Notes under the pieces: generated by a model | Told to the model about the DNA's origin: nothing | Databases searched by the model: none | Seen by the model: the letters and a program-made list of their open reading frames with translations, nothing else | Position numbers and translations under genes: made by a program | Part shown: piece after piece, positions 1 through 7,600 of the stretch | Numbering within the stretch: position 1 is the first letter of the stretch | Layout: every line of letters starts with the position of its first letter | Assembly: GCF_035506375.1 (NCBI RefSeq) | Contig: NZ_DATJPM010000041.1 | Span: 1-32,143 of the forward strand | Reading direction: 5' to 3' | DNA from: Methanocella sp. | GTDB lineage: Archaea > Halobacteriota > Methanocellia > Methanocellales > Methanocellaceae | Length of the DNA: 32,143 nucleotides

Positions 1-130
1 AAGCGGCTCTGTGCCCTTTGTATCTTAATTATAAAAAAGTCTTTGTGAGCCTCCGTGCTCTTCGTGCCTTTGTGGTGAAAAATAGTGCCTCCGTACACTC
101 TGAGACTTAAAAGGCATATTCAACAAAGCA
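1..130 (+). repeat. Right arm of a palindromic MITE-like repeat (family A), cut by the window edge
   Basis: This segment matches 28445-28575 with about six differences over about 130 bases. It carries the motif CTTCGTGCCTTTGTGGTGAA and ends with TATTCAACAAAGCA, the same end as the copy near 28.57 kb. In that complete copy the matching stretch is the right half of a long palindrome, so the left half here probably lies outside the window. No reading frame is supported. The stretch from 131 to 230 holds only AT-rich sequence and the presumed promoter of the next gene. Confidence 0.8.
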
Positions 131-230
131 GTAAGAAATTAAAAAGCTATTGAAGACGGCTATGAAAGTTATAATGCGACACAGAAAGCCTCATAAATGA
201 TTACTATCTAATACGAAACAGGTCATCGCT

Positions 231-473
231 ATGGAAATCACTCAAATGCTGGCGATCGCGGTCATCGCAGTCGAGCTTATCCTGATCCTCATCTCGCTTT
301 ACCTGTATAACGCCTATAAGCTCCGTATTTTCTATTTCCTGACATGGGGCTTCGTGGCGCTGCTGCTCTCGTGCGTCATCCAGGCTTTTACCATGGGCTC
401 CGGCGTCTACTCGGGCGTTTTAAACATAGCGGCAGCATTGTTTTTCATCACAAGCGCGCTGACGGCGGTATAG
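231..473 (+). CDS. Small integral membrane protein, unknown function
   Basis: An 80-residue, very hydrophobic protein. It has one helix at about residues 5-26 and one or two more between about 34 and 78, joined by a short basic turn (YKLR), so two or three membrane segments are predicted. There is no signal cleavage site and I recognise no family motif. The start is an ATG. The stop is only 3 bases before the ATG of the next gene, so the two are almost certainly co-transcribed and perhaps act together at the membrane. Codon use is GC-rich at third positions, like the neighbours, which supports a real gene. Function is unknown. Confidence 0.72.
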   Translation: MEITQMLAIAVIAVELILILISLYLYNAYKLRIFYFLTWGFVALLLSCVIQAFTMGSGVYSGVLNIAAALFFITSALTAV

Positions 474-476
474 GCC

Positions 477-1556
477 ATGCTCCTGCCATCGGATAAGCCG
501 ATCTTCGAAAACGTGAACTCTAGCGAGTACTTTACGCGGGCCGGGCAGCTCAAGGACGGTAAGGTCGACGGCATAATCCACTTCATCTTCCCGGGCTACG
601 AGGAGGCCCTCATTTATTCGGAAGGCCGTCCCGTCACCGGTATCCACGAGGCAAAGCGGTGGATGACGGTAGGCGACGAGCTCGTCGAGGCCGTCGAGAA
701 CAAGGCTATCGCCGCCCCGGGGCGTATGGCCGCATACAAACTCGACCCCGCAATGCTCCAGGTCTTCATGCACAAGACCATGAAGAGCATGGTCGAGACG
801 ACGCTCGGGAAATACCTGTCCCCGATCCTGCTCATTGGCTATCTTGGAACTGAGAAGAGCACCTCCGTGGTCAAATTTTACGATGATAAGGCTATTGCCT
901 GCGTATTCATCAACAACGGGAAGCGCGTGGGCGCAGCCTATGCTTCGCCAGAAGTCCGCTCGTATGGCGAAAGTGCCATCAAGGACATGGCCCGGTTCAA
1001 GGAGAATACGTCGGTAGCGATCTACTTTATGGAAAGCGCCGTAAAGGCCAGGCCCGAAATGCCGGCCGCAGAGCCTGCAAGGCCAGCCGCTCCGGCGCCC
1101 GTGGAGGCCCCCCGGCCGATAGAAGCGCCGACCATCGAGCCGACAAAGCCATCGCCGCCGGCCCGCACGGCGATCCCCGTAGAATCGGCCTTAAGCTCGA
1201 TCCAGCCCCGATTGGCCCGGCCACTGCCTGTCCCGCCCGTGCCGAAGCCATTGGGCATCAGGCTATCCGTCGCCATGAGCGAGGATGACATACTCGGCCT
1301 CAGGCACCGCTCCCACCAGCAAGTGCTGGAGACGCTCGAGGAAGGCGATGTTGCATGGGTGGACACGCGAACGCTTGCCTCTTTGCGCTCGCCGGGCGAG
1401 AAGGTCCAAATTGTACTTCCCGATGGGCGGGAATATCCTGTGACCCTGAAAGAGGCAGATATCGAGCCCGTAGGGAGCCATTTCATCATCCTGCCCAGGA
1501 AACTCCGGGGCCGGCTATCCATCGAGCGTGGCATGATGGTGGAAGTCAAGGAATAG
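477..1556 (+). CDS. Two-domain protein with Pro/Ala-rich linker, unknown function
   Basis: A 359-residue soluble protein. Residues 1-190 form a mixed alpha/beta region containing GKVDGIIHFIFPGYEEALIY and GRPVTGIHEA, a pattern of short strands followed by helices. It is loosely reminiscent of archaeal DUF2226-type proteins, but I cannot confirm this. Residues 190-255 are a low-complexity linker rich in Pro, Ala and Glu. Residues 260-359 form a compact beta-rich domain ending in LRGRLSIERGMMVEVKE. No catalytic motif is evident. It follows a small membrane protein by 3 bases, so it may be a cytoplasmic partner of that protein. The gene ends 67 bases before mch and is probably a separate unit. 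Confidence 0.75.
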   Translation: MLLPSDKPIFENVNSSEYFTRAGQLKDGKVDGIIHFIFPGYEEALIYSEGRPVTGIHEAKRWMTVGDELVEAVENKAIAAPGRMAAYKLDPAMLQVFMHKTMKSMVETTLGKYLSPILLIGYLGTEKSTSVVKFYDDKAIACVFINNGKRVGAAYASPEVRSYGESAIKDMARFKENTSVAIYFMESAVKARPEMPAAEPARPAAPAPVEAPRPIEAPTIEPTKPSPPARTAIPVESALSSIQPRLARPLPVPPVPKPLGIRLSVAMSEDDILGLRHRSHQQVLETLEEGDVAWVDTRTLASLRSPGEKVQIVLPDGREYPVTLKEADIEPVGSHFIILPRKLRGRLSIERGMMVEVKE

Positions 1557-1623
1557 CACTTTTTAACAGGCGCATGGGGAAAAATTAAAAGCATATGGTC
1601 GCCATTACACTTTGGTGAGCATT

Positions 1624-2598
1624 ATGGCTAACATTTATAAGGATATTAGCATTAACGAGCGCGCCTTCGAGATCGTCGGCGACATGATCGACTATCCCGA
1701 GGACTATAAGGTGGAGCCTCACACGTTGGGGAACGATTCCATCGTCATCGACTGCGGCGTCAACACGAGGGGCGGCTATGAGGCCGGCCTTGCTTTCACC
1801 AACGTCTGTATGGGCGGCCTGGCGGCGCCCACGATTACGCATAAGAAGCTCAAGCACGAGCTCTTTTACCCGTTCATCGAAGTCTACACCGACTACCCGA
1901 CGCTGGCGTGCCTCGCGGCGCAGAAGGCCGGCTGGAGGATCAACCAGGAAGGCTTTTTCGCGATGGGCAGCGGCCCAGCCCGGGCCCTGGCACTTAAGCC
2001 GAAGCATACCTATGAGGTCATCGAGTACGAGGACGACAGCGACTTTGCAGTAATAGCTCTGGAGGCCAGCACGCTTCCGAATGAGAAGGTCATGGACTAT
2101 GTCGCGAGCGAATGCGGCGTCGAAACGGCCAACACGGTCGCCATCGTGGCGCCCACCAACAGCCCAGTCGGCTCCGTCCAGATCGCCGGCCGCGTCGTCG
2201 AGATGGCGATCTATAAATTAAACGAGATGGGCTTCGATACACGGCACATCGTTAGCGCCTACGGCAGCGCCCCGATCCCGCCGGTCAAGAAGGACTCGGC
2301 GGTCGCCATGGGCACCACGAATGACGCCTCGATCTATCACGGCAGCGTCACGCTGAACGTCGATGGCGGCAACATCAAGGACTTCGCCGCAAAACTGCCC
2401 TCATCGACTGCGAGCAGTTATGGCAGGCCGTTCTATACAGTTTTCAAGGAGGCCAAGTTCGACTTCTACAAGATCGACCCGTCGATCTTTGCCCCGGCCG
2501 AGGTAGTCATTAACGACATATCCACGGGCGATACGTACGTCGCCGGCAAGGTCAACGCCGACGTTCTCATGGAGTCGTTCGGCTTTAACAGCCTATAA
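1624..2598 (+). CDS. mch: Methenyltetrahydromethanopterin cyclohydrolase (EC 3.5.4.27)
   Basis: Mch reversibly hydrolyses N5,N10-methenyl-H4MPT to N5-formyl-H4MPT in the C1 pathway of methanogenesis; it is cytoplasmic. The 324-residue protein is full length for the family and recognisable along its length, for example GVNTRGGYEAGLAFTNVCMG, GFFAMGSGPARAL, AIVAPTNSPVGSVQIAGRVV, SAYGSAPIPPVKKD, AMGTTNDA and VINDISTGDTYVAGK. The frame stays open upstream to a TTG at 1612. The ATG at 1624 is preferred because GGTGA lies five bases before it and because homologues begin near this Met. A hairpin plus T-tract follows the stop. The gene appears monocistronic and lies about 400 bases from mptA, which starts synthesis of the pterin this enzyme uses. 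Confidence 0.97.
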   Translation: MANIYKDISINERAFEIVGDMIDYPEDYKVEPHTLGNDSIVIDCGVNTRGGYEAGLAFTNVCMGGLAAPTITHKKLKHELFYPFIEVYTDYPTLACLAAQKAGWRINQEGFFAMGSGPARALALKPKHTYEVIEYEDDSDFAVIALEASTLPNEKVMDYVASECGVETANTVAIVAPTNSPVGSVQIAGRVVEMAIYKLNEMGFDTRHIVSAYGSAPIPPVKKDSAVAMGTTNDASIYHGSVTLNVDGGNIKDFAAKLPSSTASSYGRPFYTVFKEAKFDFYKIDPSIFAPAEVVINDISTGDTYVAGKVNADVLMESFGFNSL

Positions 2599-2605
2599 GA
2601 TTAAT

Positions 2606-2633
2606 GCCCCTTTTGGGGCTTTCCTTCTTTTTG
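2606..2633 (+). terminator. Hairpin plus T-tract terminator after mch
   Basis: GCCCC-TTTT-GGGGC forms a compact stem-loop eight bases after the mch stop and is followed by a T-rich run. It sits between convergent genes, so it ends mch transcription and may also serve the minus-strand gene that ends at 2636. Confidence 0.7.
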
Positions 2634-2635
2634 TA

Positions 2636-2851
2636 TTATTCAGGTAGAAAGATATTATGGCCCTTGCGCTCGTTTCGCATGAGCCCGCCGGCCATTCCGA
2701 TATGTATCCGGCCCCTGGGATTTACCCTCGCGATGGCCCGCTCTCCCCTCTTGTTAACGACGATGCCCACAATATGGACGGATACATATGGGGCCACCGG
2801 CTCCTCTACCTCCTCATAGCAGACCAGCGTCCACTTCATAATGTCACTCAT
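2636..2851 (-). CDS. Small basic hypothetical protein (71 aa)
   Basis: This minus-strand frame encodes 71 residues starting MSDIMKWTLVCYEE, with a beta-rich body (VAPYVSVHIVGIVVNKRGE) and a basic tail (NPRGRIHIGMAGG). I do not recognise a family. Support for a real gene is that its codons favour ATC, AAG, GAG and GGC like the neighbours. A TATA-like element (TTTTATATATTT, minus strand, about 2884-2895) also sits about 40 bases upstream of the ATG at 2851. No Shine-Dalgarno is visible, so the leader would be very short. The overlapping plus-strand frames at 2604-2908 look like shadows. An alternative start is the Met four residues later. Confidence 0.6.
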   Translation of the reverse strand: MSDIMKWTLVCYEEVEEPVAPYVSVHIVGIVVNKRGERAIARVNPRGRIHIGMAGGLMRNERKGHNIFLPE

Positions 2852-2883
2852 GAAAGAATTACAATGATGATATTTAAAATTCA

Positions 2884-2895
2884 AATATATAAAAA
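2884..2895 (-). promoter_or_regulatory. Candidate TATA box for the 71-aa minus-strand gene
   Basis: The minus strand reads TTTTATATATTT here, about 35-45 bases upstream of the ATG at 2851. That would put initiation about a dozen bases before the start codon. It is a composition and spacing argument only. Confidence 0.4.
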
Positions 2896-2961
2896 TACGT
2901 TTATTTAATTATGGATTGTGGGATATAAGGTACGATTGGAGTGAGACATGAGATCAGGATA

Positions 2962-2971
2962 ACGTTAACGT
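2962..2971. promoter_or_regulatory. Short palindrome upstream of mptA (possible operator)
   Basis: ACGTTAACGT is a perfect 10-base palindrome about 30 bases before the first mptA start codon, just upstream of the AT-rich stretch AAAAAGTATTAAAG that could be its TATA region. It may be an operator, but a palindrome this short could arise by chance. Confidence 0.3.
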
Positions 2972-3001
2972 ACCCAAAAAGTATTAAAGCGCGTAAATTG
3001 C

Positions 3002-3970
3002 ATGGATATTCAACATTCACCCAAAGATGATGCTATTATGATCTTACCCGATGTGCAGGCCTCTAAATCGGAAGTGGCCATCAACCTCTCCCGCGTAGGC
3101 GTCACGAACGTGAAGAAGCTAGTCAAGGTCGCCCGGCAGAACAAGCGCCCGGTCATCCTCATATCCACTTTTAACATGTACGTGGACCTCCCCTCGGACC
3201 GGAGAGGTGCCAACCTGTCCCGGAACTTCGAGGTTATCGACGAAGTGCTTGAGGAAAGCGTCAAGTCGGCCGTCTTCGACATCGAGGACCTGTGCGCCGA
3301 AGTCGCCAGGCGTCTCCTGAACCGGCACGAGTACGCGACCCGCTCCGAAGTCCACATGGACAGCGAGCTCATCGTAAAGCGAAAAACCCCGAGGACCCAG
3401 GTCATGTCCCAGAAGGTCGCCAAAGTCTTCGCTCGGGCCGTCGCCGAGCGGAACGATAAGATCAAAGTGAAAAAGGTCATCGGCGCCGAAGTGGTCGGCA
3501 TCACCGCCTGCCCCTGTGCACAGGAGCTCATGAAGACCCGGGCGGAGGCCGAGATGCATAACCTCGGCATCGAGGAGGCGAAGATCGAGATGTTCCTGGA
3601 GCGCGTTCCCATGGCCACGCACAACCAGCGCGGCCGCGGGACGATAACCATCGAATTCATGGGCGAATACAAGGCTCCCCTGGACACCATAATCGAGATC
3701 ATCGAGAAGTCCATGAGCACGACCAGCTTCGAGCTCCTCAAGCGGCCCGACGAGATGGAGGTCGTCAGCAACGCCCATGCCAACCCGAAGTTCGTCGAGG
3801 ACTGCGTGCGTGACATGGCCAAGTACGTGCTGGCCTCGTTCCCAGAGCTGCCGGATGATACCGTCATTACCTTAAAGCAGGTCAACGAGGAGAGTATCCA
3901 CCAGCATAACGCCTTCGCCGAGCTCAAGACAACCATGGCCCAACTCCGCGAAGAGATCAAGGCGTATTAA
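3002..3970 (+). CDS. mptA: GTP cyclohydrolase MptA (FolE2-like, GTP cyclohydrolase IV)
   Basis: MptA converts GTP to 7,8-dihydroneopterin 2',3'-cyclic phosphate, the first committed step of tetrahydromethanopterin synthesis. The 322-residue product shows the family signatures LPDVQASKSEVAINLSRVGV, STFNMYVDLPSDRRGANLSR, ITACPCAQELM (metal-site cysteines) and ATHNQRGRGTI. Characterised homologues begin close to the MxLPDVQAS motif, so the Met at 3038 is a credible alternative start. The ATG at 3002 has no Shine-Dalgarno, and leaderless expression from the AT-rich sequence just upstream is possible. The gene stands alone, with mch nearby on the same strand. A T-rich stretch (TTTATCTTATATTCTCTTTTT) after the stop may terminate it. 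Confidence 0.95.
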   Translation: MDIQHSPKDDAIMILPDVQASKSEVAINLSRVGVTNVKKLVKVARQNKRPVILISTFNMYVDLPSDRRGANLSRNFEVIDEVLEESVKSAVFDIEDLCAEVARRLLNRHEYATRSEVHMDSELIVKRKTPRTQVMSQKVAKVFARAVAERNDKIKVKKVIGAEVVGITACPCAQELMKTRAEAEMHNLGIEEAKIEMFLERVPMATHNQRGRGTITIEFMGEYKAPLDTIIEIIEKSMSTTSFELLKRPDEMEVVSNAHANPKFVEDCVRDMAKYVLASFPELPDDTVITLKQVNEESIHQHNAFAELKTTMAQLREEIKAY

Positions 3971-4064
3971 TCTTTATCTTATATTCTCTTTTTAGTTACA
4001 ATATGGCTCTTCATCGTTGATGAGAAAAGGTTTATCTCTTTTACTTCAGTACTCACTATATACT

Positions 4065-4070
4065 GGAGGT
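4065..4070 (+). promoter_or_regulatory. Strong Shine-Dalgarno that points to an ATT start codon
   Basis: GGAGGT occurs seven bases before an in-frame ATT at 4078. No ATG, GTG or TTG exists in the downstream reading frame until GTG at 4147, which lies at the very end of the signal peptide. The site therefore decides the start of the next gene. Confidence 0.6.
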
Positions 4071-4077
4071 ACCAGTT

Positions 4078-4710
4078 ATTACTCACAAATCGTCTATTAA
4101 GCTCCTATTCATTCTGATCGCGGGCCTCATTGCCACGGCAGGCCTGGTGCAGGCCCAGACGTCGCCCATAGCGCCAAACGGCATTGCGTACCTGGGCAAT
4201 GAGACTGCACTCGCTTCGGGCGCGTCCCAGAACATAACCGTCCAGATCCTGTATAACGGCGGGCCGCTCAAGTCCGAGGGTGTCCGCGTGTATTTCCAGG
4301 CCAACGATACCTCCATCATACCTGTGGAACTGGGAACCTTTGTCCTTACGGATGCTAACGGCGTGGCAACCTATACGGCCATCGCCAATCATACGGGTAA
4401 CGTAAAGCTCACGGCCACCGCTATGAGCGTTAGTAGCGGGGTCTCGGCCAATAAAATATTCCAGGTGACCGCAGGCCCGGCCGCAACACCGACACCTATC
4501 GCTACGGCGACTCCAACGCCCTCGGCCACTGTGACAGCCACTCCGACCACGGCACCTGCGGCGACTCCTACGACGGCGCCGACCACGACACCGGCCGCCG
4601 AGCCGGCAAATAGCGGCGCGCAGGCCACTGGCATCATTGTTACGGGCATTGTGCTGGCAATCGTAATACTTATCGCCGTCGCTCTCGCACAGATGCTGAG
4701 AAAGAAATAG
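4078..4710 (+). CDS. Secreted, membrane-anchored Ig-like (Big_1-type) protein; probable ATT start
   Basis: Read from 4078 the product is about 210 residues. It has an N-terminal signal peptide (basic THKSSIK, then LLFILIAGLIATAGLVQAQ), one Ig-like domain of the invasin/Big_1 type (about 40-130; phrases such as GVRVYFQAND and TDANGVATYTAI), a long Thr/Pro-rich stalk (about 135-180), and a C-terminal membrane helix ending in RKK. This is a typical archaeal surface-protein layout. The tail lacks a PGF-type archaeosortase motif. The only ordinary start codon in frame, GTG at 4147, would delete the signal peptide, whereas ATT at 4078 is well placed after GGAGGT. An in-frame CTG at 4063 is possible but lacks a ribosome site. 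A single-base sequence error is the other explanation. Confidence 0.75.
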   Translation: MTHKSSIKLLFILIAGLIATAGLVQAQTSPIAPNGIAYLGNETALASGASQNITVQILYNGGPLKSEGVRVYFQANDTSIIPVELGTFVLTDANGVATYTAIANHTGNVKLTATAMSVSSGVSANKIFQVTAGPAATPTPIATATPTPSATVTATPTTAPAATPTTAPTTTPAAEPANSGAQATGIIVTGIVLAIVILIAVALAQMLRKK

Positions 4711-4788
4711 GGGCATATTTCGCTCCTCCTCTCTATAGTTAATTTTATCTATCTGCGGGCTATTATCCAATTAACCCGAGGTCTCCTC

Positions 4789-5589
4789 ATGGTCAATTCA
4801 ATATATGTAGGCCTTTTATCCGAAGTCCGGGAGAAAAGGCCGCTAATTCATCACATCACGAATTATGTCACTGTCAATGACTGTGCTAATGCCACCATAT
4901 GCATCGGCGCAGCGCCGGTCATGGCCCACGCCAGCGACGAGGTCGCCGAGATGGTATCGCTGGCCGGCGCCCTGGTCCTGAACATAGGCACGCTCGATGA
5001 CCGGCAGATCGACACGATGCTTCGGGCCGGCACTAAGGCCAACAGCCTGGGTATTCCAGTCATCCTGGACCCGGTGGGCGCCGGCGCGACGCGGCTCCGG
5101 ACCACCAGCGCAGAGCGCCTCATACAGGACCTGGACATCGCCGTAATAAAGGGTAACGTCGCAGAGATCGCCACGCTGGCCGGCGCCCGGGGCGATATTA
5201 AGGGCGTAGACTCTATAGGCATGACTGGCGAGCCCCTCGCTATGGCAAAAGCGTTCGCCTATGAATCGGGCCGCATCGTGGCCGTAAGCGGCCCGACAGA
5301 CATCGTCACGGATGGAAAAAAGGCGCTGCTCGTGGATAACGGCCACCCGCTCATGGGCCAGGTCTCGGGCACCGGCTGCATGGCCGCATCGCTCACCGGC
5401 GCGTTCACGGCCGTCACGAAGGACTATTTATCGGCTACTGCGGCGGCCTTCGCAGCGTTCGGGCTGGCCGGAGAAAAGGCGGCTCCCCTGTCACGGGGCC
5501 CGGCATCGTTTAAGGTGGCGCTGCTGGACGAGATCTATCGATTGACGCCGGAAGAGATGGAAAAAGGCGCCAGGATAAGGGACGCCTGA
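4789..5589 (+). CDS. thiM: Hydroxyethylthiazole kinase
   Basis: ThiM phosphorylates 4-methyl-5-(2-hydroxyethyl)thiazole in thiamine salvage. The 266-residue length fits the family. Motifs include HHITNYVTVNDCAN near the N-terminus, DPVGAGATR (94-102) and the glycine-rich phosphate loop VSGTGCM with Cys197 at the position of the family's active-site cysteine. The ATG follows a purine-rich GAGGTC at about 4777. The stop is eight bases before thiE, so the two form an operon. The 78 bases between the surface-protein gene and thiM contain TTAATTTTATC, a possible promoter. I see no TPP riboswitch in the leader. Confidence 0.95.
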   Translation: MVNSIYVGLLSEVREKRPLIHHITNYVTVNDCANATICIGAAPVMAHASDEVAEMVSLAGALVLNIGTLDDRQIDTMLRAGTKANSLGIPVILDPVGAGATRLRTTSAERLIQDLDIAVIKGNVAEIATLAGARGDIKGVDSIGMTGEPLAMAKAFAYESGRIVAVSGPTDIVTDGKKALLVDNGHPLMGQVSGTGCMAASLTGAFTAVTKDYLSATAAAFAAFGLAGEKAAPLSRGPASFKVALLDEIYRLTPEEMEKGARIRDA

Positions 5590-5597
5590 AGGAATAC

Positions 5598-6248
5598 ATG
5601 ACCTCCGCATATGACCTTTATGTGATAACGGATGAAAGCCTGTCGCACGGACTGACGCATACGGAGATCGCCAGGAGGGCCATCGCCGGGGGCGCGGACG
5701 TTATCCAGCTCCGGGATAAGCACATGGGCGGCGAGGAACTGGCAAACTATGCGCTCGACATCAGGGCTCTAACGAAGAAGGCGGGCGTGCTGTTCATCGT
5801 CAACGACCGCCTGGACCTTGCCATCGCGTCCCACGCGGACGGCGTCCACCTGGGCCAGGATGATATACCGGCAAAGATGGCCAGGCCGCTGGCTCCGTCC
5901 GGCTTTATCATAGGCGTCTCCGCGGGGACTCTCGAAGAGGCACAGCAGGCCGAGCGAGATGGTGCGGATTATATCGGGCTTGGGCCCATCTGCCATACGG
6001 ACTCTAAGAAAGATGCCGGGTCAATGTGCGGTTTTGAATTGATCGCCCGGGTGAAGAAAAGCGTGAATATTCCCGTCATAGCTATCGGCGGCCTCGGCCC
6101 GGGTAACGTGAAAGAAGCCATCGCCGCGGGCGCGGACGGCATAGCCGTCATATCGGCCGTGGTCAGCCAGCCGGACATAGCGGAGTCGGCCCGGCGCCTT
6201 AAAGCGCTCATCCAGGAGGCGAAGTGCCAAAAAGTCTATGAAGGCTAA
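5598..6248 (+). CDS. thiE: Thiamine-phosphate synthase
   Basis: ThiE joins hydroxymethylpyrimidine pyrophosphate and thiazole phosphate to give thiamine monophosphate. The 216-residue TIM-barrel protein contains GADVIQLRDKHMGGEEL, FIVNDRLDLA, ADGVHLGQDD, GVSAGTLEEA, ADYIGLGPI and PVIAIGGLGPGN, all standard for the family and in the normal order. It lies eight bases after thiM, which makes its substrate, and 18 bases before artA. The operon is thiM-thiE with artA probably read from the same transcript. Confidence 0.95.
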   Translation: MTSAYDLYVITDESLSHGLTHTEIARRAIAGGADVIQLRDKHMGGEELANYALDIRALTKKAGVLFIVNDRLDLAIASHADGVHLGQDDIPAKMARPLAPSGFIIGVSAGTLEEAQQAERDGADYIGLGPICHTDSKKDAGSMCGFELIARVKKSVNIPVIAIGGLGPGNVKEAIAAGADGIAVISAVVSQPDIAESARRLKALIQEAKCQKVYEG

Positions 6249-6266
6249 CGACCTTATGAGGGCCTG

Positions 6267-7133
6267 ATGAAATTTTTAGATATCATGCTCTGGGTCTCGC
6301 TGCTCATCATCGTGGCGGGCGCCGTGCTCCCAAAAAAGTACGCCTATAAGGTGGCCGCCGTCGGCTGGGTCCTCTTCGGCCTGCGCTGGGGCCTTTCGAC
6401 GCCGGAGTTCTACCTGGTAGAGCATAATATCATGTACACCGTCGCATGCGTCCTGGCCATACCGGTGACCTGGTACCTCGCGTACGTCATGGTAAAGGAC
6501 GAGCGCGAGTCGCTCATGGTGGTGACCAGGGCGGCCGCCATCAGCATTATCTTTTATTTCCCGTTTGCCTATATCAGCTGGCTCGGTGACTGGCTCATCG
6601 GCGTGACCACGTCGATCACCCTCGCAGCCGTGAACGCCCTCGGTTACCCTGCTACGGCTTCAGGCAATATCATCACGCTTAACGGCCACAAGGTCGAGAT
6701 CATCCTCGCCTGCACTGCCATCCAGAGCATGGCGCTCTTCGTGGGCATCGTCGGCTGCATAAAAGCGCCTCTGGACCGGCTGTTCAAGGCGTTCATGGTG
6801 TCCGTACCGGTCATATATATATTGAACATCGTGCGGAACACCTTCGTCGTATCCGCTTATGGCAACCAGTGGTTCCAGATCGCCCCGGACATGATCGTGC
6901 AGTGGACGGGCGAGCTGCCCAGCTACGCCAGCTTCTTCTGGGCGCACAACGTCCTGGCCGAGACGGGCTCGCTCATCGCGCTCGTGATCATATCCTATGT
7001 GGTCATTTCGATACTTCCGGAGACACTGACGTATATACGTGATATTTTCAGCCTCATCGAGCTCCATAATATCAAAAAGAACCTGCGCGGTGAAAAAGTG
7101 GCCGAGGTCGTGCCTCTCCAGCGTAAAGGCTGA
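6267..7133 (+). CDS. artA: Archaeosortase A (PGF-CTERM transpeptidase family)
   Basis: A 288-residue polytopic membrane protein of the exosortase/archaeosortase superfamily. These enzymes remove the C-terminal sorting signal of secreted proteins and are linked in haloarchaea to lipid attachment. The three-part active site is intact: Cys149 in ILACTAIQS, Arg190 in NIVRNTF and His227 in FFWAHNVLAETGS. About seven to eight hydrophobic segments precede and surround these, and a basic cytoplasmic tail follows residue 265. The gene starts 18 bases after thiE, so it may be co-transcribed with thiamine genes, although no functional link is obvious. No clear PGF-type substrate is encoded in the window. 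It converges on the DUF192 gene with only 5 bases between the stops. Confidence 0.9.
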   Translation: MKFLDIMLWVSLLIIVAGAVLPKKYAYKVAAVGWVLFGLRWGLSTPEFYLVEHNIMYTVACVLAIPVTWYLAYVMVKDERESLMVVTRAAAISIIFYFPFAYISWLGDWLIGVTTSITLAAVNALGYPATASGNIITLNGHKVEIILACTAIQSMALFVGIVGCIKAPLDRLFKAFMVSVPVIYILNIVRNTFVVSAYGNQWFQIAPDMIVQWTGELPSYASFFWAHNVLAETGSLIALVIISYVVISILPETLTYIRDIFSLIELHNIKKNLRGEKVAEVVPLQRKG

Positions 7134-7138
7134 AGCCG

Positions 7139-7600
7139 CTAATATATTTTTATCCGGTCGCCGACGCTTATGCCATGGGCTTTACAGTAGCCGCCGTTGA
7201 CCTCGACGACGTATTTGCACGGCGCCCGGGATGTGAACACCATTTCGCTTTCAGGCGTTGCGTTATAGTTGATATCGACGATATTATAGCCGCCATTAAC
7301 GAAGATCATATCGAGCGGCAGGGGCGTATTCTTCATCCAGAAGGACTCCCTGCTCTCGACATCGAAGATGAATAGCATGCCCTGGTCATCGTCCAGCGAC
7401 GTAGCGTACATCAACCCTTTCTCGCGCGCCTGCTGCGTGTCGGCGATGTCTACGTAGACCGTCGATACCGTGCCGTTCACGTTGATTAGGTCTATCTTTG
7501 TGCCTTCTTCGTTGCTTTCCGCGTGCATGCTCAGGTAATATGCCGCTCCCAGCACGGCTACGGCCACGATGATGATGGCCACGATCCATCCGGCCTTCAA
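7139..7600 (-). CDS. DUF192 family protein with N-terminal membrane anchor
   Basis: The product has a single N-terminal hydrophobic helix (AGWIVAIIIVAVAVLGAAYYL) followed by a complete DUF192 domain: VYVDIADTQQAREKGLMYAT, GMLFIFDVESRESFWMKNT, PLPLDMIFVN, CKYVVEVNGGYCKAHGI. The function of the family is unknown; the domain should face outside. The frame can be read from 7633, but TTG at 7600 is preferred. It overlaps the upstream stop codon as TTGA and has GAGGGA seven bases before it, giving 153 residues. This overlap implies translational coupling to the GlpA-like dehydrogenase. Confidence 0.87.
   Translation of the reverse strand: MKAGWIVAIIIVAVAVLGAAYYLSMHAESNEEGTKIDLINVNGTVSTVYVDIADTQQAREKGLMYATSLDDDQGMLFIFDVESRESFWMKNTPLPLDMIFVNGGYNIVDINYNATPESEMVFTSRAPCKYVVEVNGGYCKAHGISVGDRIKIY

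Noticed and set aside
3010..3960. 316-aa minus-strand frame opposite mptA
   Set aside because: It lies wholly inside a certain mptA gene and its Ser/Arg/Met-rich text has no family likeness.
4105..4770. 221-aa minus-strand frame opposite the Ig-like surface protein gene
   Set aside because: Its Arg/Gly-rich text is the antisense of the Thr/Pro/Ala stalk; the plus-strand frame has signal peptide, domain, stalk and anchor.
4711..4788. TPP riboswitch before thiM
   Set aside because: The leader is under 80 bases and lacks the conserved CUGAGA and ACCUGA elements.
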